Assembly (NCBI RefSeq): GCF_001707885.1
Contig: NZ_MASS01000012.1
Location: forward strand, 1 to 64,000
Length of the DNA: 64,000 bases
From: Desulfosporosinus cupriresistens
Lineage (GTDB): Bacteria > Bacillota > Desulfitobacteriia > Desulfitobacteriales > Desulfitobacteriaceae
Direction of reading: 5' to 3'
Within the stretch, counting starts at the first letter, position 1. The number at the start of each line of letters is the position of its first letter. Position numbers and translations under genes: made by a program. The notes under the pieces are model-generated. The model was not told the origin of the DNA and made no database searches. It saw nothing but the letters and a program-made list of their open reading frames with translations. Shown here piece after piece: positions 51,274 to 60,704 of this stretch.

Positions 51274-52383
51274 TTATCGTCGCCCTCGAGGATCAGAAAT
51301 AATCTTTCCTCCTCCAACTACTATGTTTCCTTGATAAAAAACAACGGCTTGTCCTGGAGTCACCGCACGCTGCGGTTCGTCAAAACGAACCATAACGCTA
51401 TCGTCCACTCCGATTTCACCTGGGTAAATTGTTGCGTGAGCTCCTGATGAGTTATAACGAATTTTGGCCTCGACTTTTATTGGTTCTTTTAATTCCGAAA
51501 TGGATATCCAGTTCAAATCAATTGCCCACAAAGTATCCGTATACACATCTGGATCTTCTCCTAAAACAACCTCATTGTTAACTGGATTCAGACCCACTAC
51601 AAACATTGGTTTACCAAAGGTAACCCCAAGGCCCTTGCGCTGGCCGACAGTGTAGTGAATAATCCCTCGGTGCTTGCCTAAATTTTTTCCTGCTAAGTCC
51701 ACAAAATTCCCCGGTTTAATAGACTCTTCTGACCGTTTCTGAACAAACGAAGCATAGTCATCATTGGGAATAAAACAAATCTCCTGGCTATCCGGCTTAT
51801 CACCTACCCCTAAGCCCCGTTCTCTCGCCATTTTTCGAATTTGCTCCTTCGGATAGTCAGCCAAAGGAAAAAGGGTATGGGCAAGCTGTTCCTGGGTTAA
51901 CATGTACAAGGCATAGGTTTGATCTTTGCGTTCATCGGCACCCTTACTTAAAAGAAACCTGTCACTATCGGGATCCCGTAGCACTTGCGCGTAATGACCC
52001 GTTGCTATGTAATCGGCCCCCAGACCGCGGGCTTTACGAAGCATCTCACCAAATTTAACATACTTGTTACAGGCTAAACACGGATTTGGTGTTTCTCCTG
52101 TTAAATAGGACTGAGTGAAATAATCTACCACAGTCTCCTCAAAATAGGAACGAAAGTTCAGAACATAATGAGGGATTCCTAACAAAAAAGCAACCCGCCT
52201 GGCGTCATCAATGGCCGAAATAGAGCAACAGCCCCCTTCCACCTCTGGACCCGCTGATTCCCAAATCTGCAAGGTAACCCCGACCACATCATACCCCTGT
52301 TCTTGAAGTAAAGCGGCGGCCATGGAACTATCCACACCGCCGCTCATACCTACCACTACTTTAGGCTTTGTTATCTGAGCCAT
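51274..52383 (-). CDS. mnmA: tRNA-specific 2-thiouridylase
   Basis: Makes 2-thiouridine at U34 of tRNA-Lys/Glu/Gln using sulphur from a cysteine desulfurase. 369 aa. The PP-loop GMSGGVDSSMAA is at the N-terminus, and the catalytic cysteines are in NPCLACNKYVKFG and EICFIPNDDYASF. NifS/NifU-type genes directly upstream supply sulphur. ATG 52383 is preferred over GTG 52389. The 7-bp gap to nifU and shared order show an operon. Confidence 0.95.
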   Translation of the reverse strand: MAQITKPKVVVGMSGGVDSSMAAALLQEQGYDVVGVTLQIWESAGPEVEGGCCSISAIDDARRVAFLLGIPHYVLNFRSYFEETVVDYFTQSYLTGETPNPCLACNKYVKFGEMLRKARGLGADYIATGHYAQVLRDPDSDRFLLSKGADERKDQTYALYMLTQEQLAHTLFPLADYPKEQIRKMARERGLGVGDKPDSQEICFIPNDDYASFVQKRSEESIKPGNFVDLAGKNLGKHRGIIHYTVGQRKGLGVTFGKPMFVVGLNPVNNEVVLGEDPDVYTDTLWAIDLNWISISELKEPIKVEAKIRYNSSGAHATIYPGEIGVDDSVMVRFDEPQRAVTPGQAVVFYQGNIVVGGGKIISDPRGRR

Positions 52384-52389
52384 ACTCAC

Positions 52390-52767
52390 CTATTCCTTTT
52401 TCTCCTGTTTTTCGCGATAATTTACAATTGCTGCATGGAGTGCATCCGCAGCCAAGTTTGAACAGTGCATTTTTGCTGGAGGGAGTCCCCCTAAAGCCTC
52501 AGCTACAGCAGCATTCGAAATGACCATAGCTTCGTCAAGGGTCTTGCCTTTGACCATTTCCGTAACCATACTGCTGGTGGCGACGGCCGCGCCGCAACCA
52601 AACGTTTTAAACTTAACATCTTTAATAATGTCTCCCTCGACATCTAAATAAATACGCATAATATCTCCGCATTTGGCGTTCCCGACTTCACCAACCCCAT
52701 CTGGGTTTTCGATTTCGCCAACATTACGCGGATTCGTAAAATGATCCATTACTTTTTCTGTATACAT
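52390..52767 (-). CDS. nifU: Fe-S cluster scaffold protein, NifU/IscU-like
   Basis: A 125-residue scaffold for assembling Fe-S clusters. Three conserved Cys lie in GNAKCGDIM, FKTFGCGAAVATSS and KMHCSNLAADAL, each in its usual place. The start is ATG 52767 (YTEKVMDHFTNPRNVGEIENP). It lies between nifS and mnmA, forming a sulphur-mobilisation unit. Confidence 0.95.
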   Translation of the reverse strand: MYTEKVMDHFTNPRNVGEIENPDGVGEVGNAKCGDIMRIYLDVEGDIIKDVKFKTFGCGAAVATSSMVTEMVKGKTLDEAMVISNAAVAEALGGLPPAKMHCSNLAADALHAAIVNYREKQEKKE

Positions 52768-52785
52768 CTCTAATTCCACTCCTTT

Positions 52786-53973
52786 TTATTGCGCTTCTTT
52801 AATATGCATGACTTGATCATAAAGCGGAGACATCATTCGCAAACGCTCTACAATCTTCGGTAATTGTTCAAGGACATAATCAATTTCTTCTTCAGTATTT
52901 TGGCGCCCTAAGGTAAAGCGAAGTGATCCGTGGGCAATCTCATGGACAAGCCCCATGGCCAGCAACACATGAGAGGGATCAAGAGATCCTGAAGTGCAAG
53001 CTGAGCCGCTTGAAGCGGAGATTCCAAGCATATCCAAGGATAGTAACAGTGATTCTCCTTCGACGAATCGGATACTGACATTCACATTATTCGGTAAGCG
53101 CTTATCTCCCATAGGCCCGTTTACTTTCACGTGATCAATGCTCTGCAGAATTCCATTGATAAGTTTATCGCGTAGTTTCGTATGGTGTTCAGCATCTTCA
53201 GCCATCCGTTGCCCAGCTAGTTGACAGGCCTTGCCAAATCCGATAATTCCCGGTGTATTTTCCGTACCCGAGCGTCGCTTCTTTTCTTGGCCTCCCCCGT
53301 GAACCAAAGGCACAACTCGCACTCCTTTACGAACGTAAAGTGCTCCAACCCCTTTTGGTCCGTAAATTTTATGACTAGATACTGTCAACAGGTCTACATT
53401 CATCTCGTTAACATCAATGGGGATCTTTCCAAGAGACTGGACTGCGTCGACATGGAATGTAATCCCATGTTCCTTCGCTAATTTGCCAATTTCAGCAATT
53501 GGCTGGATCGACCCGACCTCATTATTGGCGTGCATTACGCTAATCAAAATAGTATCTGGCCGAATGACCTTACGAACGTCTTCAACTGAGAGAATGCCTT
53601 CTTCATCAACTGGTATTACCGTTAGATCGAATCCGTTTTTTTCTAAGTATTCACAGGTTTCCAGGACTGCATGGTGTTCAATACTAGAGGTAATAATATG
53701 TTTGCCTTTTTTGCGCAGTGCTTCTGCAGTTCCTAGAATCGCCAAATTATCTGCTTCCGTTCCACCGCTGGTAAAGGTCACCTCCGAAGGAGTGGCACCG
53801 ATCAGCTCTGCCACTTGTTTTCGAGCCTCCTCTAAGGCTTGTTTAGCCTCTCTACCAAAACTGTGAACACTTGACGGGTTTCCGTATTTCTCGGTATAAT
53901 ACGTCATCATTAAGGAAGCAACTTCCACATCAACTGGAGTCGTTGCACTATGGTCTAAATAAACTCGCCTCAT
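52786..53973 (-). CDS. nifS: Cysteine desulfurase, NifS/IscS-type
   Basis: PLP enzyme that takes sulphur from cysteine. 395 aa. RRVYLDHSATTPVDVEV and NPSSVHSFGREA begin it; the PLP lysine is in SSHKIYGPKG, the catalytic Cys is in SSGSACTSGSLDPSHVL (class I, SGSAC). GGAGGG precedes ATG 53973. It sits 82 bp after the Rrf2 regulator and directly before nifU and mnmA, which together handle Fe-S assembly and tRNA thiolation. Confidence 0.96.
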   Translation of the reverse strand: MRRVYLDHSATTPVDVEVASLMMTYYTEKYGNPSSVHSFGREAKQALEEARKQVAELIGATPSEVTFTSGGTEADNLAILGTAEALRKKGKHIITSSIEHHAVLETCEYLEKNGFDLTVIPVDEEGILSVEDVRKVIRPDTILISVMHANNEVGSIQPIAEIGKLAKEHGITFHVDAVQSLGKIPIDVNEMNVDLLTVSSHKIYGPKGVGALYVRKGVRVVPLVHGGGQEKKRRSGTENTPGIIGFGKACQLAGQRMAEDAEHHTKLRDKLINGILQSIDHVKVNGPMGDKRLPNNVNVSIRFVEGESLLLSLDMLGISASSGSACTSGSLDPSHVLLAMGLVHEIAHGSLRFTLGRQNTEEEIDYVLEQLPKIVERLRMMSPLYDQVMHIKEAQ

Positions 53974-54054
53974 GAGGCTCCCTCCCTTATGATTTATTTT
54001 GATAAGTATCCTTAGGTTTTTATCCTTGGGAAACTCTTTATTGTGCTCGTATGG

Positions 54055-54507
54055 TTAAATATAATACATATATAAGCTGCGCTCCGATTCAAGCTTATTG
54101 GCATCTTCGAGCATCGTTTCAAGGGTGATAGAGTCAAGAACATCTGCAATGGAGTCTCTGACTTTCTCCCAGATTGTCCTAGTCACGCAAAATTCTGCTT
54201 TAGCACAACATTCCGGGTCTTCCTCAGATACACAATCAACCGGAGCAATGGGACCTTCTAACACACGGATGATATCTCCAATTTTTATTTTACCTGGTTC
54301 TCTTCCCAATATATAGCCGCCCTGCGCGCCTCGAACACTCTTTACAAGCCCCGATTTGCGCAAACCAGAAATGAGTTGTTCCAGATAATGTTCGGAGATG
54401 CCCTGCCTCTCTGCAATACTTTTCAAAGAAGTCGGACCCTCACCCACATGTTGAGCTAAATCAAACATGGCTCTCACGCCATATCGACCTTTGGTCGAGA
54501 GCTTCAA
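54055..54507 (-). CDS. iscR: Rrf2 family transcriptional regulator, IscR-like
   Basis: A 150-residue Rrf2 repressor that likely controls the nifS-nifU-mnmA genes downstream. The winged helix contains LSTKGRYGVRAMFDLAQHV, EHYLEQLISGLRKSGLVKSV and RGAQGGYILGREP. It carries a Cys cluster DCVSEEDPECCAKAEFC (C-X7-CC-X5-C) suited to Fe-S binding, which argues for IscR over CymR, although the position equals B. subtilis cymR. The start is TTG 54507 with GAGGTGAGG upstream; longer alternatives add three residues. Confidence 0.87.
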   Translation of the reverse strand: MKLSTKGRYGVRAMFDLAQHVGEGPTSLKSIAERQGISEHYLEQLISGLRKSGLVKSVRGAQGGYILGREPGKIKIGDIIRVLEGPIAPVDCVSEEDPECCAKAEFCVTRTIWEKVRDSIADVLDSITLETMLEDANKLESERSLYMYYI

Positions 54508-54570
54508 CACCCTCACCTCTTTTCCAAGACTAAAAATCCTTATTAAATTTTCTAAAGATCTTTCATTGAT

Positions 54571-54599
54571 ATCTTATTAAAACAGTCGGGATTTGTCAA
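54571..54599 (-). promoter_or_regulatory. Sigma-A promoter of iscR
   Basis: TTGACA (54594-54599), 17-bp spacer, TAAGAT (54571-54576) on the minus strand; a start near 54565 would give a leader of ~58 nt. IscR-type autoregulation at this site is likely but no operator was assigned. Confidence 0.75.
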
Positions 54600-54796
54600 G
54601 TATATATCCAACTAATTTACTATTGTTTTGAGCACTAAACTATTGCCCTCAATATTATGTGCATTATTTCCATTTTTATTTAACTAGGTTCATCTTCATG
54701 CAGTGATAAGGCTTGCATGTTATAATCAAAGCACAAAATTAAACTTCCTTCATCCAAGGAGTGACACACATGCGACGGAACAGGGATGTTCCTAGT

Positions 54797-54828
54797 GTCG
54801 AATGCGCCAAGGATGGCATAGCATTCGA
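54797..54828. repeat. Hairpin repeat with gccaaggatggc core
   Basis: Outer stem tcgaatgc/gcattcga and inner gcgccaaggatggca. The core gcgccaaggatggc recurs at 50176-50189 as a hairpin. It belongs to the mosaic repeat group of this window. Confidence 0.6.
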
Positions 54829-54936
54829 CCAGAAAGCCCTGAGGTTTTGAGTTTTAGCCTTAGCGTCAAGCGAATAGCAATGCAGCTTGTGCGAAAGGGC
54901 TAAGAACTTTCTCCCCCCTAGAAAGGAACATTAACT

Positions 54937-56226
54937 ATGGATCTTTTTTCTGCAACCTACGATCAACATCAAGTCGCACCTCTAGCAGAGCGTATGCGTC
55001 CAAGAGCCCTTGATGAATATATTGGCCAAAGTCATATTCTCGGTAGTGGAAAACTCCTCAGACGAGCCATTGAAGCAGACCGTATTTCTTCCCTAATTCT
55101 CTATGGCCCGCCAGGAACAGGTAAGACTTCTTTGGCGCAAGTCATCGCAACCAAAACCACTTCACGCTTCGTCCGCATTAATGCCGTTACATCAGGTGTT
55201 AAAGACATTCGTGAAATTATTAAACAAGCCTCGGATGACCTACATTTATACGGGAAACGTACCGTGGTTTTCTGTGATGAAGTTCACCGCTTTAATAAAG
55301 GGCAACAGGACGCACTCCTGCCTGCGGTTGAAGACGGTACCATTACTTTTATTGGAGCGACGACAGAGAATCCCTTCTTTGAACTTAATTCCGCGCTTCT
55401 TAGCCGTTCCACACTTTTCCGTTTAGAGCTTCTCATCCCTTCAGAGATCCGTCTTGGACTTGAATACGCCCTGAAGGACTCAGAACGCGGCCTTGGCCGT
55501 TATCAGGTGAATATCACCCCTGAAGCATGGGAGCACTGGATTAATTATGCCAATGGAGATCTACGACGCGCCCTTAATGCCTTAGAGTTGGCTGTTCTCA
55601 CCACCCCACCTGAAAATGGGATTCGCCATATTTCTCTCGAAATTGCAGAAGAATCGATACAACAACGAGCCATTCGATTCGATAAAGCAGGAGATAATCA
55701 CTATGACATCATTTCCGCATTGATCAAGAGCATGCGAGGCTCAGACCCGGATGCCGCACTTTATTGGTTAGCCGTCCTATTAGAGGCTGGAGAGGACCCT
55801 CGTTTCATCATGCGCCGAATTATCGTCCATGCGTCTGAAGATGTTGGCCTTGCTGATCCAACGGTCATGCTTCAAGCTCATGCTGCCGCCAATGCCCTCG
55901 AATGGCTTGGCCTTCCTGAAGCACGAATCCCCATTGCACAAGCTGTTTTGGCCATCACAACTGCTCCCAAAAGCAATAGCGCCGTTGCGAGCATCGACCG
56001 CGCCTTGGCTTATGTAAAGAAACGTCCAACTGGGGAAGTCCCTGCCCACCTAAAAGACGCCCACTACCCTGATGCAGAAAAGCTAGGACACGGACAGGGG
56101 TACCTCTACCCTCACGCTTATCCCAACCACTGGGTCGAACAAGCTTATCTCCCCCAAAGCGTTCAGGGGGAAACCTTTTACATCCCCTCGAAAATGGGGA
56201 AGGAAGGTAAGATTAGCCCTCCATGA
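54937..56226 (+). CDS. rarA: Replication-associated recombination protein A (AAA+ ATPase)
   Basis: RarA/MgsA/WRNIP1-family clamp-loader-like ATPase acting at stalled replication forks. 429 aa. An N-terminal [16 protein letters not shown], Walker [14 protein letters not shown], Walker [20 protein letters not shown], sensor region [19 protein letters not shown], and a C-terminal tetramerisation region with [28 protein letters not shown] are clear. It is on the plus strand, next to the Rrf2 gene as in B. subtilis (yrvN-yrzC). The last 14 bp overlap the convergent threonine aldolase gene. Confidence 0.96.
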   Translation: MDLFSATYDQHQVAPLAERMRPRALDEYIGQSHILGSGKLLRRAIEADRISSLILYGPPGTGKTSLAQVIATKTTSRFVRINAVTSGVKDIREIIKQASDDLHLYGKRTVVFCDEVHRFNKGQQDALLPAVEDGTITFIGATTENPFFELNSALLSRSTLFRLELLIPSEIRLGLEYALKDSERGLGRYQVNITPEAWEHWINYANGDLRRALNALELAVLTTPPENGIRHISLEIAEESIQQRAIRFDKAGDNHYDIISALIKSMRGSDPDAALYWLAVLLEAGEDPRFIMRRIIVHASEDVGLADPTVMLQAHAAANALEWLGLPEARIPIAQAVLAITTAPKSNSAVASIDRALAYVKKRPTGEVPAHLKDAHYPDAEKLGHGQGYLYPHAYPNHWVEQAYLPQSVQGETFYIPSKMGKEGKISPP

Positions 56227-57259
56227 TTCGCTTCAGCGTATCAATAAGTTTGGCAGCATCAAGTTCCCCAACGTCCTTATGAGTCACAAACCGCACAGTC
56301 TGAGGGCCGGAAGCTCCAGCCAAGATCTCTTCTTTTTCTAATGCCTGTACAAGCATTTCCGCTGTGCCCCAAGCCGGGTCAACCTTGACAAGGATAATAT
56401 TTGTCTTTAAACGATCCAAATCAATGCTTAAATTCTCTATATTCGAAAGTGCCTGCCCGATTTTTAAAGCTAACGTATGATCGTCTGCCAATCGCTCGGT
56501 CATATTTTCCAGAGCAACAATCCCCGCAGCTGCCAAAACTCCCGCTTGACGCATCCCTCCGCCCAGCATTTTACGATACTTTCTGGCTCGATTAATGAAT
56601 TCTGCGTTCCCGGCAAGGATGGACCCGACTGGGGCTCCCAGTCCTTTGGATAGGCAAAACATCACAGAATCAACTGGAGCCACCAGTTCTGAAACACTAC
56701 AGTTCTGAGCAATCGCCGCATTGAACACACGGGCACCATCCATGTGAACGTGAAGCTCACGTTCTTTGGCAACCTTTACAACAGCTTTTATTTGCTCAGA
56801 GGTCCAAATCGCTCCCCCAGCTCGGTTATGAGAGTTTTCTATACAGAGTAACGAAGGAGTTGGAAAATGGATATTTTCTCCTCGCAAAACATTACGCAAG
56901 GCATCAGGAGTTATTACCCCGGCACTCCCTTGAATGAGACGGGGAATCACACCACCTAAAACCGCAATTCCTCCAACTTCGTAATAATAAATGTGTGCTT
57001 CTGACTCCATGAGCACTTCGTCCCCACGTTTAGTATGCGTTAAGACAGCAACTAGGTTTCCTTGAGTACCACTTGTCACGAAAAGAGCCGCCTCTTTACC
57101 CACTTTCTCCGCTGCTAAATGCTCCAGATGCTGTATGGATGGATCTTCTCCTAAAACATCATCCCCCACTTCAGCCTTGTACATAGCTTCGCGCATTTCC
57201 TGAGTTGGCACGGTTACCGTGTCACTGCGAAAATCGAATCTTTTGTATAAATGGTCCAC
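56213..57259 (-). CDS. ltaE: Low-specificity L-threonine aldolase
   Basis: A PLP fold-type I enzyme that splits threonine or allo-threonine into glycine and acetaldehyde. 348 aa. FDFRSDTVTVPTQEMREAM starts it, then VGDDVLGEDPSIQHLE and the PLP-lysine region CLSKGLGAPVGSILAG with HMDGARVFNAA. The start is GTG 57259 with GGGAG upstream; the frame to 57298 overlaps nothing but lacks a better site. Convergent with rarA, with a 14-bp 3' overlap. Confidence 0.92.
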   Translation of the reverse strand: MDHLYKRFDFRSDTVTVPTQEMREAMYKAEVGDDVLGEDPSIQHLEHLAAEKVGKEAALFVTSGTQGNLVAVLTHTKRGDEVLMESEAHIYYYEVGGIAVLGGVIPRLIQGSAGVITPDALRNVLRGENIHFPTPSLLCIENSHNRAGGAIWTSEQIKAVVKVAKERELHVHMDGARVFNAAIAQNCSVSELVAPVDSVMFCLSKGLGAPVGSILAGNAEFINRARKYRKMLGGGMRQAGVLAAAGIVALENMTERLADDHTLALKIGQALSNIENLSIDLDRLKTNIILVKVDPAWGTAEMLVQALEKEEILAGASGPQTVRFVTHKDVGELDAAKLIDTLKRIMEG

Positions 57260-57327
57260 ATCCTTCTCCCTTTCTCTTTTGCCTATTTTTAAAAACAATT
57301 ATAAAGAAAACTTGGCTGGCGCCCACT

Positions 57328-57361
57328 CGAAGACACTGTCTTCGCACATATGAGCCTTCTC
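57328..57361 (-). repeat. Dispersed hairpin repeat, copy E (partial)
   Basis: cgaagacactgtcttcg (57328-57344), cacatatgagcc, ttct, then divergence. Preceded by aacttggctggcgcc, like copy B. Confidence 0.75.
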
Positions 57362-57420
57362 TTGTTAGCCTCGGCAAAGGCGGCAGCCTAGTTGCCCTTA
57401 TACTTTCTGACAGTATAAGA

Positions 57421-57450
57421 AAGCGATGCCCTCATTTTGGGGCATCGCTT
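57421..57450 (-). terminator. Terminator of csoR-trxA
   Basis: aagcgatgccc and gggcatcgctt stem (11 bp) with an 8-nt loop, with TTTTTG-type sequence on the plus side and CTTTC on the minus side. A smaller hairpin, tatact/agtata, lies next to it at 57400-57417. Confidence 0.75.
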
Positions 57451-57520
57451 TTTGTTCTATTTTCACCGCAAACGGCTTGAATGAACGGACGGGTATCAGA
57501 TGACCCATCGTAATAAACTT

Positions 57521-57850
57521 TTAAAGCTGTCCTTCGATCATTTTTACTAGATCTGCTTTGCCACGGAAACCGGTGATTATGTCAACCACTTTGCCGCCTT
57601 TAAAAATTGCAAGTGTTGGAATACTCATGACGGAATATTGGGCAGCGATTGGGCCATTCTCATCAACATTGACTTTCCCTATGACAATTCGACCGGCATA
57701 CTCATCAGCAAGTTCATCGACAACGGGAGCAACCATACGACATGGACTGCACCACGGAGCCCAAAAATCCACCAAAACCGCTTGCTCAGACTTCAGAACA
57801 TCCGACTCAAAGTTTGCAGTAGTAAAGGTCTTAACATTTGCACCTGCCAT
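57521..57850 (-). CDS. trxA: Thioredoxin with WCSPC active site
   Basis: A 109-residue cytosolic thioredoxin. The active site is [24 protein letters not shown] rather than the common WCGPC, which may shift the redox potential. The cis-Pro is in [18 protein letters not shown] precedes ATG 57850. It lies 30 bp after csoR and is probably cotranscribed, so it may answer copper or disulphide stress. Confidence 0.95.
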   Translation of the reverse strand: MAGANVKTFTTANFESDVLKSEQAVLVDFWAPWCSPCRMVAPVVDELADEYAGRIVIGKVNVDENGPIAAQYSVMSIPTLAIFKGGKVVDIITGFRGKADLVKMIEGQL

Positions 57851-57880
57851 TAAAATTCCTCCTAATTAATCGAATTTGAT

Positions 57881-58162
57881 CTACTTAATGAATTTGGTAA
57901 GCACCCCGATAAGCTCTTCAATCGCGGCTTCTTGGTCACGGCTTTCAACGGCATTTCGCATACATCCCCGTGAATGGTGTTCAAAGACAATGGTGCCAAC
58001 TTTGTTAATCGCGGCACGGACTGCTGCTACTTGAATTAATACGTCAACACAATACTTGTCGCTTTCTACCATACGTTGAATCCCTTTGACTTGGCCTTCG
58101 ATTTTTTTCAACCTGCGAATGAGATCTTCTTTGGATTCTGAATAAGGGGTTGAATTAGTCAT
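57881..58162 (-). CDS. csoR: CsoR family copper-sensing repressor
   Basis: A 93-residue all-helical metal-sensing repressor. The copper ligands C-H-C are visible: Cys in DKYCVDVL, His and Cys in FEHHSRGCMRN, supporting Cu(I) sensing rather than the nickel or persulphide relatives. The start is ATG 58162 with GGAGGA ten bases away. A CsoR-type palindrome lies at its own promoter, so it is probably autoregulated with trxA. No copper-exporting P-type ATPase or chaperone is in the window. Confidence 0.92.
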   Translation of the reverse strand: MTNSTPYSESKEDLIRRLKKIEGQVKGIQRMVESDKYCVDVLIQVAAVRAAINKVGTIVFEHHSRGCMRNAVESRDQEAAIEELIGVLTKFIK

Positions 58163-58179
58163 GCCATATATTCCTCCGA

Positions 58180-58194
58180 TACCCTAAGGGGGTA
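58180..58194 (-). promoter_or_regulatory. CsoR-like operator
   Basis: taccctaagggggta, a near-palindrome of the GC-rich type bound by CsoR proteins, placed about at the start point of the promoter. Confidence 0.75.
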
Positions 58195-58205
58195 GCTATA
58201 GTGTT

Positions 58206-58235
58206 ATTATAGCTAATAACACCCTCCCCTGTCAA
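58206..58235 (-). promoter_or_regulatory. Sigma-A promoter of csoR-trxA
   Basis: TTGACA (58230-58235), 18-bp spacer, TATAAT (58206-58211) on the minus strand, with the CsoR palindrome directly downstream. Confidence 0.85.
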
Positions 58236-58239
58236 ACGG

Positions 58240-58502
58240 TTCCGGAAAAAATAAGTGAGGAGGAAGTTTCTTAACGCCTTATCGTCTGCACTCATTGACG
58301 CCACCAAAGCGCTCTCGTAGGGGCAATTCGTGAATTACCCCCTACACCCCGGGCTTGTGTCGCCGGAGGGATTAGGTACGACTTAGGTACACCGTGGGTC
58401 TGTTTGCGTACATTACGCAAATGGCTTTGCATATTCTAAGGTTTGGAGCGCTAGCTAGCAAGCAACATACGAACCGCTACGAGAGTTGTGTGAACATGCA
58501 AT
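58240..58502. other. Region between aspS and csoR with repeat fragments
   Basis: gaggaagtttctta (58260-58273) equals the first 14 bases of the terminal repeat at 2327. The following acgccttatcgtctgcRctcattgacgc matches 2649-2680. A small hairpin, tttgcgta/tacgcaaa, is at 58403-58421. The rest is without recognisable features. This is a second, rearranged copy of part of the 2327-2722 element. Confidence 0.65.
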
Positions 58503-60284
58503 TTACTTTACATTTATCTCGATATTCGTCTTTATGTGCAATTCCTTTAATTGCTTGTCCGCCACAGTGGAAGGAGCTTGAACCATCAAATCTGAAGCAC
58601 TTTGTGTTTTCGGGAAGGCGATCACGTCTCGAATGTTATCTTTACCAGTTAAAAGCATTATCATCCGGTCAAGCCCGAAAGCAACTCCACCATGAGGTGG
58701 GGTGCCGTATTCAAAGGCTTCCAAAAGATACCCGAATTTGGCAATCGCTTCTTCCTTGGATAGTCCCAGCAAACTGAAGATCTGTTCCTGAACCCTACGA
58801 CGGTGAATCCGGATACTTCCGCCTCCAAGCTCAGTGCCATTAAGTACCATATCATACGCTTTAGCCCGAACTTTAAGAGGTTCCGTCTCCATGAGCTGCA
58901 AGTCTTCATCCATAGGAGCTGTGAACATATGGTGAATGGCAACATGGCGTTTTTCTTCCTCATCGTATTCTAAAAGTGGGAATTCTGTGACCCATAAGAA
59001 GTTAAGCGCATCCTCCGGAATAAGGCCTAATCGTTTTGCTAATTCCAAACGGAGATGTCCGAGTGCATCACAGACGATTGAATACTTATCAGCGACAAAG
59101 AACAAGATATCACCGATTTCAGCCCGCATGCGTTCAATTAAGGCCTTCATCTCTTCTTCCGTAAAGAACTTAGCAATGGGGGACTTTATCCCTTCTTCTG
59201 CCAGAACAATCCAGGCTAGGCCTTTCGCCCGATAAGTACTAACAAATTTCCCTAAGTCATCGATCTCACGGCGCGGCAATCCGGCACACCCTTTGGCACA
59301 GATGCATTTTACACTCCCACCGCCTGCCACCACATTGGCAAATACTTTAAATCCAGTCTGACCCACAAGATCACCCACATCGATGAGTTCCATTCCGAAA
59401 CGCGTATCTGGTTTATCCGACCCGTAACGTTCCATAGCTTCCTTATAGGTTAGACGTGGGAAGGGGAGGGCTAGGGACGCCCCAATCGTTTCCGAGAAAA
59501 TCCGCGCCATTAATTGTTCCATCATAGGCAGGATGTCTTCCACTTCGACAAAAGACATCTCGACATCAAGTTGGGTAAATTCCGGTTGCCGATCCGCTCT
59601 GAGATCTTCATCTCGGAAACACCGAGCAATTTGAAAATACTTTTCCATGCCCCCGACCATGAGGAGCTGCTTAAATATTTGAGGTGATTGGGGCAAGGCA
59701 TAAAATTCACCTGGATGAACACGACTTGGGACGAGATAATCTCGAGCCCCTTCAGGTGAGGATTTAATGAGCATTGGCGTTTCAATTTCATAGAACCCTT
59801 GGCTATCGAAAAAGGTACGCATAATTTGCATAACCTGATGCCGAATTTTGAACACAGCCTGCATCTCAGGTCGGCGTAAATCTAAATAGCGATGTTTTAG
59901 GCGCACTGTTTCGTCCACATCGACTTGATCGACAATGTAGTACGGAGGAGTTTTAGCTCCATTTAATATCTCAAGAGACTCAGCAATGATTTCGATCTCT
60001 CCAGTTGCTAAGTTTGGATTAATCATCCCTTGAGGTCGCGCGATTACTTGACCTAAGATAGAAACGACATACTCAGAACGAAGGCTTTCCGCAACGGGAA
60101 ACCCTCCTCCCATTTTCTCCGGATCAAAGACAACCTGAACAATACCGGAACGATCCCGCAAATCGACAAATATCAGCCCACCGTGGTCACGGCGCCGCTG
60201 AACCCAGCCCAGTAACCGGACAACCTCTCCAACCTTACCTAACCCTAACTCTCCATTTTCAACACGTTCTGAAAATATCGTCAT
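58503..60284 (-). CDS. aspS: Aspartyl-tRNA synthetase
   Basis: Charges tRNA-Asp (possibly also tRNA-Asn). 593 aa. The OB-fold anticodon domain has [21 protein letters not shown]; class II motifs are [60 protein letters not shown] and the final [14 protein letters not shown] bacterial GAD insertion lies between. GAGAGGTG is seven bases before ATG 60284. hisS, often next to aspS, is missing here. A T-box precedes it. Confidence 0.97.
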   Translation of the reverse strand: MTIFSERVENGELGLGKVGEVVRLLGWVQRRRDHGGLIFVDLRDRSGIVQVVFDPEKMGGGFPVAESLRSEYVVSILGQVIARPQGMINPNLATGEIEIIAESLEILNGAKTPPYYIVDQVDVDETVRLKHRYLDLRRPEMQAVFKIRHQVMQIMRTFFDSQGFYEIETPMLIKSSPEGARDYLVPSRVHPGEFYALPQSPQIFKQLLMVGGMEKYFQIARCFRDEDLRADRQPEFTQLDVEMSFVEVEDILPMMEQLMARIFSETIGASLALPFPRLTYKEAMERYGSDKPDTRFGMELIDVGDLVGQTGFKVFANVVAGGGSVKCICAKGCAGLPRREIDDLGKFVSTYRAKGLAWIVLAEEGIKSPIAKFFTEEEMKALIERMRAEIGDILFFVADKYSIVCDALGHLRLELAKRLGLIPEDALNFLWVTEFPLLEYDEEEKRHVAIHHMFTAPMDEDLQLMETEPLKVRAKAYDMVLNGTELGGGSIRIHRRRVQEQIFSLLGLSKEEAIAKFGYLLEAFEYGTPPHGGVAFGLDRMIMLLTGKDNIRDVIAFPKTQSASDLMVQAPSTVADKQLKELHIKTNIEINVK

Positions 60285-60456
60285 GCTAAAACACCTCTCT
60301 AGATACTTCTTTTTCATTACCACGAATCCATCAATAAGTCTTACCGTATTTTTCCTTAGGCTGTCATTGCCCGACTATACTTGGCAACAGATCCTGCATC
60401 TCCTTGAGACGCTGCAATCACTCTCGTTCTCTGAGCCTAGATTTTTTGTAGAAAAA

Positions 60457-60698
60457 AGTTCTCGTTCCTTGCTTCGCAAGGGACGAGAACTTCTCGTGGT
60501 GCCACCCTAATTGACGGAATTTTCCGCCCACTTTCCAGTCGTTAACGAGACCATCCGTTGCAAAAATACTCCCTTTAGGGCGTTCTTACCGAGTCTCTCT
60601 CAGGCTAGTTCCAGTCTTGCTAGCCCTCCCTGAAGAAAGAGTAACGCGGAATTTTCCAAAAGGTATCGCGAATATTTTACATACTTAATTAATATTCA
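60457..60698 (-). promoter_or_regulatory. T-box riboswitch of aspS
   Basis: On the minus strand the T-box AGGGTGGCACCACG (60495-60508) precedes a terminator with arms agttctcgtcccttgc and gcaaggaacgagaact plus a T-run (60457-60491). Its UGGC matches GCCA of a G73 tRNA such as tRNA-Asp. Upstream, an apical hairpin ggctag...ctagcc (near 60600-60625) is followed by a GAC triplet in gagagactcgg that could be the Asp specifier; that assignment is uncertain. Confidence 0.85.
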
Positions 60699-60704
60699 CC
60701 TAAT

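Larger units (their letters stand above)
54508..54936. other. Divergent intergenic region iscR/rarA
   Basis: Apart from the iscR promoter it contains an extended -10 for rarA (54718-54726, TGTTATAAT), a hairpin tcgaatgc...gcattcga (54797-54828) with gccaaggatggc inside, and a block at 54830-54890 related to 2470-2545 in reverse orientation (ttgctattcgctt and similar). The rarA leader would be ~200 nt. No coding region. Confidence 0.6.

Noticed and set aside
58394..58777. 127-codon plus-strand open frame overlapping the aspS end
   Set aside because: Mostly antisense to aspS and without a recognisable domain or ribosome site.
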